Below, piece by piece: positions 8,920-17,191 of a stretch of DNA of 38,390 bases. Both the position numbers and the translations under genes were made by a program. The stretch comes from Pseudomonadota bacterium (lineage in GTDB: Bacteria > Pseudomonadota > Gammaproteobacteria > Burkholderiales > Sulfuriferulaceae): contig JAJYPN010000027.1 in assembly GCA_021795395.1 (NCBI GenBank), forward strand, positions 1 through 38,390, in the 5' to 3' direction. Below the pieces are notes generated by a model. That model had not been told where the DNA came from, did no database searches, and saw nothing but the letters and a program-made list of their open reading frames with translations. How positions within the stretch are numbered: position 1 is the stretch's first letter; every line of letters starts with the position of its first letter.

Positions 8920-9454
8920 TAGCGGCCAACCGCTCACGATAATCGTTCATTTCACATTTGTAATGCACGTAATCCATTTCCAGGCTGCGATAGCCCAGGC
9001 GTGTCACGATAGCGGAAATCTGGCCTCGATGATGCGAGAAATACGTCATCATGTGCGTCAGTACATCGCGCACCCATAAACTTCGTGGCATATTCGCAGC
9101 TGCGGTATACGCAAGCTGCCGTTCAAAGAAAACATCGTCGCATTGTTCGAGCCAAAGCTGTAAGGCCCGCGCCTGTTCCTGCGTCATTTCTATCAACCGG
9201 TTCCAGTCGGAAGCCTTGTCAGGCTGTGCCGTTATCAACGTTTCGGAGCGCAATCTGGCAAACCACAAGCTGCTTTCCTCCAGCATGCGCGCTACCGTAG
9301 CGTAGATGCTGCCGCAAGGCAAGCCCTGCGCACTCGTCAACAATTCCGCATCGAGCGCTCCCAATGCGGCAAACAGCCGATCGTTGGCCCATAACTGGTA
9401 ATCCGCCTGCACGGCAAAATAGCTTTTCCAGGTATACGAAAGGCTATTTTTCAT
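8897..9454 (-). CDS. DinB/YfiT-fold four-helix protein with degenerate metal site
   Basis: 185 aa. The N-terminal YQLWANDRLFAALGAL and the GSIYATVARMLEESSLWFARL helix match the DinB superfamily, as does the HHRGQ motif (141-145). Normal members bind a metal through a His in helix 2 and a HxxxH near HHRGQ. Here the helix-2 position is Arg56 and the first His of HxxxH is Tyr138, so only His142 of the triad is clearly kept. The fold assignment is firm but enzymatic function (thiol transfer) is doubtful. The ATG overlaps the stop of the upstream TlpA-like gene (ATGA at 9451-9454), so the two are translated together. Confidence 0.8.
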   Translation of the reverse strand: MKNSLSYTWKSYFAVQADYQLWANDRLFAALGALDAELLTSAQGLPCGSIYATVARMLEESSLWFARLRSETLITAQPDKASDWNRLIEMTQEQARALQLWLEQCDDVFFERQLAYTAAANMPRSLWVRDVLTHMMTYFSHHRGQISAIVTRLGYRSLEMDYVHYKCEMNDYRERLAAIIPAVEE

Positions 9455-9960
9455 GTACTGGAGTCCATTTTATTCAAACGCTGTTGCAATTTGGCAAAAT
9501 CCGGATCGCCTATCGTCTGTTCGATAATACGACCGTCCGGCGCAATCAAAAACGATGTCGGCGTCAATTTGATATCGCCGAAAGCATGGGCGATAGCGCC
9601 GCTGCTATCGTATACGACCGGGAACGGCAATTTCCGGTCGGCGGTAAACCGCCGCACCTGCGCAGCGTCGTCGTAATTCATGGCGACGGCCAGCAACTCG
9701 AATCCCTTGGCATGATTGCGCCGATAGAGATCGACCAGCTTCGGCATTTCCTGAACGCATCCTGGGCAACTCGTCGCCCAGAAATCGATCAACACGGTCT
9801 GTCCGCGCAATTGATTCAGATTGATCGATTTCCCGCTCAAATCGGTCAACACGACAGCCGGCGCCGGATTTTTTTGCGTCAGGCCGAAATAAAGCGCCAC
9901 TAATACTATAATACCGAGCACGGCCAATAAAAATGGCCTATGATATTGTCTCTTTTCCAT
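9451..9960 (-). CDS. TlpA-like thioredoxin-fold protein
   Basis: 169 aa from the chosen ATG. An N-terminal signal anchor (about residues 8-26) leads to a periplasmic thioredoxin domain with active site SCPGC (Cys65, Cys68) and a cis-proline in LTPTSF. The open frame extends 20 codons further upstream, but the ATG at 9960 is preceded by a GGGGG Shine-Dalgarno-like run about 8 nt away and begins the membrane anchor cleanly. A longer start would overlap the divergent DUF4197 gene. It belongs to the TlpA/peroxiredoxin-like reductases; its partner is unknown. It is translationally coupled to the DinB-like gene. Confidence 0.83.
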   Translation of the reverse strand: MEKRQYHRPFLLAVLGIIVLVALYFGLTQKNPAPAVVLTDLSGKSINLNQLRGQTVLIDFWATSCPGCVQEMPKLVDLYRRNHAKGFELLAVAMNYDDAAQVRRFTADRKLPFPVVYDSSGAIAHAFGDIKLTPTSFLIAPDGRIIEQTIGDPDFAKLQQRLNKMDSST

Positions 9961-9982
9961 AAATGCCCCCAAGGAATTCAGC

Positions 9983-10687
9983 ATGCGCAGAATTGTCATC
10001 CTTTTTGCGTCGCTTGTCATCAGTATCGGCTGTTATGCAGGAAGTTTGAATCACATCAGCAACGCTCAAGCCGATCAAGGATTAAAACAAGCGCTGGAAC
10101 AGGGCGCTACCGCTGCAGTAAACCAGTTAAGCCAGCCTGGCGGCTTCCTCGATAATCCGGCGGTAAAAATCCCCCTGCCGCCCAACTTACAGAAACTTGC
10201 CGCCATCATGCGCACTTTCGGCCAAGGGCAAGCCTTCGACCAGCTCGACACCACGATCAATCAGGCCGCTGCCGCCTCGGTGCCCGCCGCCAGAAAACTG
10301 CTGATCGATGCGGTCAGGCAAATGAGCCTGACCGACGCCAAACAAATACTGACCGGCGGCGATACGGCAGGCACCGAATATTTCCGGCAACATTCGGAAG
10401 CGCAATTGCAGCAAGCCTTTTTACCGATAGTCAGCGGTTATACCGATAAGCTCGGCCTGGCCCGCCAATACGACCGTCTGGCCGGTCAGGCTGCGCAATT
10501 CGGATTGGTCAGCCAACAGGACGCCAGCATAGAGAGCTACGTGACTCAAAAAACGCTGGACGCCCTGTACCGGGTCATCGGCGATCAGGAACGAGCCTTG
10601 CGCGCCGACCCGATAGGCTATACCAGTCATATCGCCAGCCAGTATGGGCGCAGCGTGCTGCAAAGCGTGTTCGGAGCCTTGCAATAA
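9983..10687 (+). CDS. DUF4197 family exported protein
   Basis: 234 aa. The N-terminus is a signal peptide (charged MRR, hydrophobic VILFASLVISIG, then CYAGS). A cysteine at this place could be lipidated, but the lipobox is imperfect. The mature region matches DUF4197: early LKQALEQGATAAVNQL, then IPLPPNLQKLA, DAKQILTGGDTAGTEYFR, and a C-terminal YRVIGDQERALRADP. Function is unknown; the family is common in Proteobacteria and probably periplasmic. AAGGA sits 7 nt before the ATG. The stop overlaps the next gene's ATG by one base (TAATG), indicating an operon with the DJ-1-like gene. Confidence 0.86.
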   Translation: MRRIVILFASLVISIGCYAGSLNHISNAQADQGLKQALEQGATAAVNQLSQPGGFLDNPAVKIPLPPNLQKLAAIMRTFGQGQAFDQLDTTINQAAAASVPAARKLLIDAVRQMSLTDAKQILTGGDTAGTEYFRQHSEAQLQQAFLPIVSGYTDKLGLARQYDRLAGQAAQFGLVSQQDASIESYVTQKTLDALYRVIGDQERALRADPIGYTSHIASQYGRSVLQSVFGALQ

Positions 10688-11433
10688 TGGCGCATATACT
10701 TATTGTTCTCAGCGCTGCCGATATGCTGCCGCTGAACAACGGGGTATCGTTGCCGACCGGATTCTGGGCGCAGGAATTCGTGCCCGCTTATCACTCGTTT
10801 CTGGAACACGGACATCAAATCAGTATCGCAACACGCCGAGGCAGACCGGCAGTTCTCGACGAACATTGCTTCGCTCCCGAATTCCATCATCACGATATCG
10901 GCCGCATTCTCAATCTGCGAGAACAACTCGACGAAATCGAAGCCTGGCGCAACCCGCTGTCGCTGGAGCGGCTCGCGTTGAGCGGCGCAAAATTCGACGC
11001 CGTTTTTTTTCCCGGCGGATATGGACCCTTGGCCGATCTGGTTGATTCGGAAGCCGCCGGCAATCTGATCAAACGAACTGTGGCCCGTCACGGACTAATC
11101 GGGGCGGTATGCCACGGCGCGGCTGGTTTGATCACGGCACAGCATGAGGGAAATTGGCTTTTTTCGGGCTACCGCCTCACCTGCTTTAGCCCAGCGGAGG
11201 AAAATTCGGCCGGGCTGGCGCATCGTCTGCCGGAATTGCTCGCCGACACACTGGAGAAACTGGGCGGAAAATTAAGCTTTGGCGCTCCGGGCAAGGAACA
11301 TGTCATTGTCGACAGACAGCTTTATACCGGGCAAAACCCGGATTCCGTGGCAAAACTTGCTTACCTGATGGCTACGCAACTCAAAAAAATTCGCTCGCTT
11401 GATAAAAATGCCTGCGCTGTTCCCTGTGATTGA
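10687..11433 (+). CDS. DJ-1/PfpI superfamily protein (Hsp31/glyoxalase III-like)
   Basis: 248 aa with a class I glutamine amidotransferase-like fold. The nucleophile elbow is GAVCHGAAGL with Cys142, followed by His143. The conserved acidic residue is Glu30 in WAQEFVPAY, and the strand before the elbow reads AVFFPGGYG. The insert pattern resembles the HchA/YDR533C group, which has chaperone and glyoxalase III (methylglyoxal to D-lactate) activities. Whether this copy has either cannot be told. Start and previous stop overlap by one base. A hairpin with a T-rich tail follows the stop. Confidence 0.85.
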   Translation: MAHILIVLSAADMLPLNNGVSLPTGFWAQEFVPAYHSFLEHGHQISIATRRGRPAVLDEHCFAPEFHHHDIGRILNLREQLDEIEAWRNPLSLERLALSGAKFDAVFFPGGYGPLADLVDSEAAGNLIKRTVARHGLIGAVCHGAAGLITAQHEGNWLFSGYRLTCFSPAEENSAGLAHRLPELLADTLEKLGGKLSFGAPGKEHVIVDRQLYTGQNPDSVAKLAYLMATQLKKIRSLDKNACAVPCD

Positions 11434-11444
11434 ATATCCGAGCT

Positions 11445-11468
11445 CGGCACATTAAGGGTGCCGCTTTT
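11445..11468 (+). terminator. Rho-independent-type terminator after DJ-1-like gene
   Basis: A 6-bp stem CGGCAC (11445-11450) pairs with GTGCCG (11458-11463) across a 7-nt loop, followed by CTTTTCCTT. It lies 11 bp past the stop of the DJ-1-like gene and would end the DUF4197/DJ-1 transcript. The rest of the gap to 11613 is very AT-rich from 11520 on, with several possible -10 sequences for the ATP-grasp cluster but no clear -35. Confidence 0.55.
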
Positions 11469-11613
11469 CCTTAAATCGCGCAATATTGAGGCGGCCTTGG
11501 CCCTGCGTTTGACGTGTCGGATAAATTTCATTATAAAACAAATAGATAAATATTATTTTTGGATGGTACGATAATTGCTTTAATACTGTATATTATTGCT
11601 GTCGTACTCCATC

Positions 11614-13053
11614 ATGGAAAATGCCAAGCACAAGCCAAGCTCATCCATTGCGTTTAACGAAATGCTTACCGAAACGGGTGCTGTTCGCGATCACTACCGG
11701 GATATTGCGGCGCAATTATTTGCCTTGCCTATGGAAGACCTGTCACAGAAACAACGCGAAGCGGAAATATTGTTCCGCAGAATGGGTATTACCTTTGCAG
11801 TATACGGCGAGGCTGCCGGAACCGAACGATTGATCCCTTTCGATATCGTGCCGCGAGTGTTCTGCGCTGCTGAATGGGAACGTTTAAAGCAAGGTCTGTT
11901 GCAAAGAGTACATGCGCTCAATGCGTTTCTGCACGATATCTATCACGAACAGCATATCATTCAGGCCGGGATTATTCCTGCGCATCAGATTCTGAAAAAT
12001 AAATTATATCGCCCTGAAATGCAAGGAGTGAATTTACCCAATAAAATATACGCGCATATTGCGGGAATCGATCTGGTACGCATCTCCGAAAACGATTTCT
12101 ATGTATTGGAAGATAATTTGCGCACGCCGTCCGGTGTGTCGTACATGCTGGAAAACCGGAAAACCATGATGCGCCTGTTTCCCGATCTGTTTAGCGATAA
12201 CGCCGTGGCGCCCGTCGAACATTATCCGCTGATGCTGCTGGATAGCTTACGCGAATCCGCCCCGGTCGATTGCAGCGATCCCGTGATTGTAGTGATGACG
12301 CCCGGACCTTACAACAGCGCTTATTTTGAGCACGCATTTCTAGCGAGCCAAATGGGCGTGGAACTTGTTGAAGGCAAAGATCTTTTCGTCCATGAGCACA
12401 AGGTTTACATGCACACTACGGAAGGTCCGCAACGGATTGATGTCATTTATCGACGCGTTGATGACGATTTTCTGGACCCTACCGTATTCAGACCGGACTC
12501 CGGATTGGGGGTACCGGGACTGGTTGACGCTTATCGCCATGGCAATGTCTCTCTTGCCAATGCAATCGGCACCGGTGTTGCCGACGACAAATCCACGTAT
12601 ACATACGTACCTGACATGATCTCGTTTTACCTGGACGAGACGCCGATTTTATCCAACGTTCCTACCTGGCATCTGGATAAACAAGAAGATATGGCTTATG
12701 TTCTAGCCCATCTGAGCGAACTGGTGGTGAAAGAAGCTCAAGGATCGGGAGGTTACGGAATGCTGATCGGACCAACCAGTACGCAACGGGAGATTGCCGC
12801 GTATCGCCAGCGCATCCTGGCGGCACCGGAGAATTTCATCGCGCAGCCTACCCTCGCGCTCTCCACTTGTCCGACCCTGGTTGAAGCGGGAATCGCACCG
12901 CGTCACGTGGATTTGCGGCCATTTGTATTGTCCGGCAAGGAAATACGACTGATGCCCGGCGGCTTGACGCGCGTGGCATTGATCGAGAACTCCCTGATCG
13001 TCAATTCATCCCAGGGCGGCGGCACCAAAGATACCTGGGTACTGGAGGATTAA
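11614..13053 (+). CDS. Circularly permuted type 2 ATP-grasp protein
   Basis: 479 aa from the ATG at 11614 (a TTG 18 nt upstream is the alternative). It matches the circularly permuted ATP-grasp family found with alpha-E proteins: motifs GVSYMLENRK, VVVMTPGPYNSAYFEHAFLA, VIYRRVDDDFLDP, a glycine-rich nucleotide loop GSGGYGMLIGP, and HVDLRPFVL near the C-terminus. ATP-grasp enzymes join a carboxylate to an amine or thiol via acyl-phosphate, so a peptide or amide ligase is expected; the substrate is unknown. The next gene starts 2 bp after the stop. This gene heads a five-gene cluster. Confidence 0.92.
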   Translation: MENAKHKPSSSIAFNEMLTETGAVRDHYRDIAAQLFALPMEDLSQKQREAEILFRRMGITFAVYGEAAGTERLIPFDIVPRVFCAAEWERLKQGLLQRVHALNAFLHDIYHEQHIIQAGIIPAHQILKNKLYRPEMQGVNLPNKIYAHIAGIDLVRISENDFYVLEDNLRTPSGVSYMLENRKTMMRLFPDLFSDNAVAPVEHYPLMLLDSLRESAPVDCSDPVIVVMTPGPYNSAYFEHAFLASQMGVELVEGKDLFVHEHKVYMHTTEGPQRIDVIYRRVDDDFLDPTVFRPDSGLGVPGLVDAYRHGNVSLANAIGTGVADDKSTYTYVPDMISFYLDETPILSNVPTWHLDKQEDMAYVLAHLSELVVKEAQGSGGYGMLIGPTSTQREIAAYRQRILAAPENFIAQPTLALSTCPTLVEAGIAPRHVDLRPFVLSGKEIRLMPGGLTRVALIENSLIVNSSQGGGTKDTWVLED

Positions 13054-13055
13054 TC

Positions 13056-14048
13056 ATGCTCTCACGAACAGCCAGTCATTTATTCTGGATGGCCCGCTAT
13101 ATCGAGCGCGCCGAAAACACGGCACGCGTACTCGATGTTACGCATCGTACCGCCTTGTTGTCCAACGACAGGGAAGAGGCGGAAACGAACGTATGGCACG
13201 CTCCTCTCAATATCAACGGCTGCACGGAAACATATCTCGCCAAATATCAAATGATCAAAAAGGAATACGTCACCCGGTTCATCGCCTACGATCCGGATAA
13301 TTTTTCCAGCATTTATACCAGCCTGATGCTGGCACGTGAAAATGCCCGATCGGTACGCGGTGCGATCACATCGGAAATGTGGGAAAGCATCAATGCGACC
13401 TGGCTGGAAATAAACCGGATGATGTCCAGTACAGGGAGCGAGGCGCAAACCTGTTTTTTCGATTGGGTAAAGGAACGCTCTCATCTTTTTCGCGGTGTAA
13501 CGCTGGGAACCATGCTTAAGGACGATGCGCTGAATTTCATCCGTCTCGGGACGTTTCTCGAGCGTGCCGACAATACCGCCCGCATACTCGATGTGAAATA
13601 CCATATTTTATTGCCTAGCGTCAAAGATGTAGGCGGAGCGGCAGATTATTACCAATGGGGAGCATTGCTCAATTCAGTCAGCGCATTCGAGGCTTATCGC
13701 AAGATTTATCGCGACGTCATCACGCCTCAGCGCGTAGCGGAATTATTGATATTGCGGGCGGATATGCCGCGTTCCTTACATGCTTGCCTCAATGAAGTCG
13801 AAACGACGCTGGAAATGATCAACGGCATCAGCGGTCGGGAAGCTCGCCGGCGTGCAGGCGCATTGCATGCCTCGTTGCATTTCGAGCATAAGGAGAATAT
13901 TTTCAAAAAGGGTCTGCATGAATACCTGACCGAATTCCTTGAAAAAACGGACGACCTTAGCCGGGAAATCCATACCGGTTATCTTGCTCGGCGAGATGAA
14001 ATCGCTGCTTCTGCTGCCCCACAGCGTACGTTCGCACAAGTACAATAA
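13056..14048 (+). CDS. Alpha-E domain protein
   Basis: 330 aa, mostly helical. The N-terminus MLSRTASHLFWMARYIERAE is the hallmark of the alpha-E family (formerly DUF403), and a second family motif, NFIRLGTFLERADNTARIL, lies near the middle. Function is unproven. The family is almost always encoded beside the circularly permuted ATP-grasp and a transglutaminase and is presumed to work with the ligase. GGAGG lies about 7 nt before the ATG, inside the end of the previous gene. The Anbu gene starts 31 bp later. Confidence 0.93.
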   Translation: MLSRTASHLFWMARYIERAENTARVLDVTHRTALLSNDREEAETNVWHAPLNINGCTETYLAKYQMIKKEYVTRFIAYDPDNFSSIYTSLMLARENARSVRGAITSEMWESINATWLEINRMMSSTGSEAQTCFFDWVKERSHLFRGVTLGTMLKDDALNFIRLGTFLERADNTARILDVKYHILLPSVKDVGGAADYYQWGALLNSVSAFEAYRKIYRDVITPQRVAELLILRADMPRSLHACLNEVETTLEMINGISGREARRRAGALHASLHFEHKENIFKKGLHEYLTEFLEKTDDLSREIHTGYLARRDEIAASAAPQRTFAQVQ

Positions 14049-14079
14049 ATGCTTGTTCAACTCTTGCGTTCATCCCAAA

Positions 14080-14838
14080 ATGACTTATTGCGTAGCACTT
14101 AAACTTAACGAAGGTTTGGTGTTTGCCTCCGACTCGCGTACCAATGCGGGGGTAGACCAAATCGCCAATTTCAGGAAAATGCGCCATTTCATCAATGTCG
14201 GTGACAGGGTGATTGTCGTCCTCAGTGCAGGCAATTTATCCATCACTCAAAGTGCGATCAACTTGTTCGAACAACGAGGCAATTCTGCCGATACGCCCAA
14301 TATGTGGAATTCGGCGTCCTTATACGATATTGCTGCATTGTTAGGTGAATGTTTGCGGGAAGTACGAGAACGCGAAAGCCCTTTTTTGTTGCAGAACAAT
14401 GTAGAAATAGGTACTACCTTTATCCTGGGCGGTCAGATTCGAGGAGAAGCGCCGCGCTTGTTCCTGATTTACGCGGAAGGTAATTTTATTGAAGCCACCG
14501 AAGAACCGTCATTTTTTCAAATCGGCGAAATCAAGTACGGTAAACCGATTATCGATCGCGTTATCGAAGCCAATACGTCTTTGCGCGATGCGGTCAAATG
14601 CGTTTTGGTCTCATTCGATTCGACGATGCGCAGCAACATTTCGGTTGGCATGCCCATCGATCTTGCCTGCTACACCCTTGACAGTTTGAGTTTGCCGCAC
14701 CAATACAGCCTGGCGAGCGGCGATCCCTATTTTACTCAGATCAGCCAAAGCTGGAGCGAAGGATTGCGCGGCGTTTTCGTTGCGTTGCCGGAACCGGACT
14801 GGGATTGTTCGCCGAAATCGCCGACTTCTCCATCATGA
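14080..14838 (+). CDS. Anbu proteasome-type (Ntn-hydrolase) peptidase
   Basis: 252 aa. The first residues are MTYCVALKL, so removal of Met exposes Thr as the N-terminal nucleophile, as in Anbu and HslV. Conserved active-site partners follow: the Asp in ASDSRTNAGVD (Asp18 before Met removal) and Lys33 in FRKM. The frame is open 47 codons further upstream, inside the alpha-E gene, but only this start gives an N-terminal Thr. Anbu forms open, helical or ring-like assemblies of beta-type subunits; substrates are unknown. Its linkage with ATP-grasp, alpha-E and transglutaminase is the standard Anbu neighbourhood. The stop overlaps the next ATG by 4 nt. Confidence 0.93.
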   Translation: MTYCVALKLNEGLVFASDSRTNAGVDQIANFRKMRHFINVGDRVIVVLSAGNLSITQSAINLFEQRGNSADTPNMWNSASLYDIAALLGECLREVRERESPFLLQNNVEIGTTFILGGQIRGEAPRLFLIYAEGNFIEATEEPSFFQIGEIKYGKPIIDRVIEANTSLRDAVKCVLVSFDSTMRSNISVGMPIDLACYTLDSLSLPHQYSLASGDPYFTQISQSWSEGLRGVFVALPEPDWDCSPKSPTSPS

Positions 14839-15743
14839 CCGTACTCGCCGCCTTGCACCACAGCACGCATTACCGGTTCGACAGACCGGTAATCGTATCC
14901 GCGCATGAAATTCGCCTGAAACCCGCCGCACATAGTCGCACCCCCATCCTTGCTTATTCGCTTGAAATTGAACCGGCAAACCATGTGATCCATACTCATC
15001 AGGATGCTTACGGCAATTTCGTCGCCCGCGTCAATTTCCCTCAAGCGGCAGAAGCGTTGCGAATGACCGTAGATCTGATTGCCGATTTGTCTCCCATCAA
15101 CCCATTCGATTTTTTTATCGAACCCTGGGCGGAATACTTTCCGTTCCGCTACCCGGACAATCTAAAATACGATCTAATGCCTTTTCTGCTTACCGAGTCT
15201 CAAGGTGCGCGATTCGATCACTGGTTGGCACTGCTTCGGCAAGAATACCTGGAACCCGTTACCAGCACCGAATTTCTGGTGAAACTGAATCAGACCGTAC
15301 AACAAACGGTATCGTATCTGCCACGATATGAGCATGGCGTACAAACGCCGGAAGTAACGCTGGCCTCCAACTCCGGATCGTGCCGCGACAGCGCCTGGTT
15401 ATTGGTACAACTATTACGACATTTGGGTGTAGCGACCCGTTTCGTCTCAGGGTATTTGATTCAATTAACCGTCGAAGCCTGCGCCTCCGGTTCTGGCAAC
15501 GAACCAGGCGTAGGAGCCGATCTTCATGCCTGGTGCGAAGCTTATATTCCCGGTGCCGGATGGATCGGCCTCGATGCGACTTCGGGCTTACTGACCGGCG
15601 AAGGCCACATTCCTCTTGCTGTGGCCGCATATCCGGAAGCGGCATCCCCTGTGAGCGGGTTTGTCGCCCCGTGCGGTTCCAGCCTCGATATCGCCATGAC
15701 GGCCAGCCTGGCGCACCCTTCCCAGCGAGAATCCGATGCTTGA
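14835..15743 (+). CDS. Transglutaminase-like cysteine peptidase
   Basis: 302 aa with an N-terminal beta domain (HHSTHYRFDRPVIVSAHEI, the usual bacterial transglutaminase start) and a papain-like core. The catalytic triad is visible: Cys183 in SNSGSCRDSAW, His231 in DLHAWCEAY and Asp247 in GLDATSG. Such proteins cut or transfer amide bonds, and in this cluster the likely substrate is the product of the ATP-grasp ligase (inference). The frame opens 10 codons earlier, but the ATG at 14835 overlaps the Anbu stop as ATGA and begins the conserved domain. The 3' end overlaps the next gene by 8 nt. Confidence 0.92.
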   Translation: MTVLAALHHSTHYRFDRPVIVSAHEIRLKPAAHSRTPILAYSLEIEPANHVIHTHQDAYGNFVARVNFPQAAEALRMTVDLIADLSPINPFDFFIEPWAEYFPFRYPDNLKYDLMPFLLTESQGARFDHWLALLRQEYLEPVTSTEFLVKLNQTVQQTVSYLPRYEHGVQTPEVTLASNSGSCRDSAWLLVQLLRHLGVATRFVSGYLIQLTVEACASGSGNEPGVGADLHAWCEAYIPGAGWIGLDATSGLLTGEGHIPLAVAAYPEAASPVSGFVAPCGSSLDIAMTASLAHPSQRESDA

Positions 15744-16965
15744 CTCTACCCGCTTCCCACGTTTTGGCGATAAAACGAATTCTTCGTCGTTTGAAGAATA
15801 TTTGCCCCGTCTGCTGGAAGAACGCGACCGCAGCGGGCTGACGGAAATGATAGGCGGTATCGAAGCGTTGATGATTACGGTAGAACCGGGCAACTCGCTG
15901 GAATATGTGAGCGAATTATCGTTAATGACCCCTTATCATTATCTGGTGACGCTCGACAGCCCCAAACATTTCACCCATGTACTGCGTATCGACATGAATT
16001 CGCCCGATATTTTACTGCGTGAAGTCAAGGATTCGACCTATAGCGATATTTTCCGCAACCTGAACGATATCTATCCAATCGGCGAGCGGCGTCATCATAG
16101 CCGCTATCTCGGCGAAATTCTGCTCGCTACGCAGCGCCACGAAGTCGTCGCACTACAACAGTCCCGTGAATTCAGCTTCTTTCAAATCGGGCAATTAGCC
16201 GAACTGGATTTACCGATTAACGTCAGCATTTCAAGGCCTTCTCCCTATACTCAGAATATTGTGGGGTACATGGAACGCAATGCAGAAGGTATCCGGGTTT
16301 ACCAACACGGCGAGTGCATTATTCTCGCATCCATCCAGGCCGCATACGAACGCGGCAAGGAAATGCAGGAAAGTCTGTCCATCAAAGATCTCATTTTGCC
16401 TATCGACCATCTGGCAACGCGGGTTTACAGTCAAAACCGTGAAGCGGCCCTGCTGGAATATCTGGCGCTATCGAGTTATTATTATTGGGGAAGCTATGAT
16501 ATTAAAGATCAGAATTCCTCTACCAATGTCACCAAAAATGTTCGGTTCGAACCGGAATCCGCGAGTCCGGCCAAAGTTTTTACCGCGAACAATTCCCCTT
16601 ATTGCGTCAATCATCTCGACCGGCTGCCCAGCCCAACCGAAACGTTTGTGCGCAATTACGGCCCGCGGTTGCATCATATGGCCTTAGCGGTCAAAGACGG
16701 TCAACGCAACGGTATGGAACACATCGATTTTGTCGTAGCCGCCATTGCCGCGCAAGGCAAAGGCTTTTTACTGGATACCATCGGTTCGCGTGAAGCGGGA
16801 CTGAAACAGATATTTTCCGCTGCGTCGGAGTTCTCAACTTTAATCATAGAATACGTCCAGCGTTTCGATAATTTTCAGGGATTTTTTACGCGCGAAAATG
16901 TAGCGCTGCTGACGTTCGCTGCCGGTCTGGCGGATGCACCGCAACAACAAACGCGTGCCGGCTAA
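15736..16965 (+). CDS. Unrecognised N-terminal domain fused to HPPD-like VOC (Fe(II) dioxygenase-type) domain
   Basis: 409 aa. I do not recognise residues 1-210. Residues 220-395 follow the C-terminal module of 4-hydroxyphenylpyruvate dioxygenase in order: LPIDHLATRV, then YYYWGSYDIKD, RLHHMALAV, AAIAAQGKGFLLD, GLKQIF and STLIIEYVQR. The three iron ligands of that family are all present as His225, His314 and Glu372. A function as a non-heme Fe(II) oxygenase is therefore plausible but unproven. Family HPPD is about 350-370 aa and lacks this N-terminus. The start lies 8 nt inside the transglutaminase gene, so it is the fifth gene of the Anbu cluster. tBLASTn or a structure model would test the domain call. 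Confidence 0.72.
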   Translation: MLDSTRFPRFGDKTNSSSFEEYLPRLLEERDRSGLTEMIGGIEALMITVEPGNSLEYVSELSLMTPYHYLVTLDSPKHFTHVLRIDMNSPDILLREVKDSTYSDIFRNLNDIYPIGERRHHSRYLGEILLATQRHEVVALQQSREFSFFQIGQLAELDLPINVSISRPSPYTQNIVGYMERNAEGIRVYQHGECIILASIQAAYERGKEMQESLSIKDLILPIDHLATRVYSQNREAALLEYLALSSYYYWGSYDIKDQNSSTNVTKNVRFEPESASPAKVFTANNSPYCVNHLDRLPSPTETFVRNYGPRLHHMALAVKDGQRNGMEHIDFVVAAIAAQGKGFLLDTIGSREAGLKQIFSAASEFSTLIIEYVQRFDNFQGFFTRENVALLTFAAGLADAPQQQTRAG

Positions 16966-17135
16966 AATTTGGTGGAACATTGCCTCGTCCATCTTCTCCT
17001 GTTCCTGGTTTGGCCTGATTGTCTGACTTCCCGCGGTTCATTTTGACGGCGATCAAACTTATGAAGCATAAATACCCAGCGTGTATCCTGGCGTGATATT
17101 ATAATAAAAAAAAGATATAAATATCCTTTAATAAT

Positions 17136-17158
17136 GCTGGTTGTGCTGAAGCACCAGC
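17136..17158 (+). other. Bulged hairpin in leader of Aer-like gene
   Basis: GCTGG (17136-17140) pairs with CCAGC (17154-17158), and TGC with GCA inside, closed by a TGAA loop with a TTG bulge on the 5' side. It lies 34 nt before the start of the PAS/HAMP gene, in an AT-rich leader that also holds a TATAAT at 17100-17105 without a recognisable -35. No function can be assigned. Confidence 0.3.
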
Positions 17159-17191
17159 CTTATCAAACCAAAGCCAGAAAAGGATAACAGT

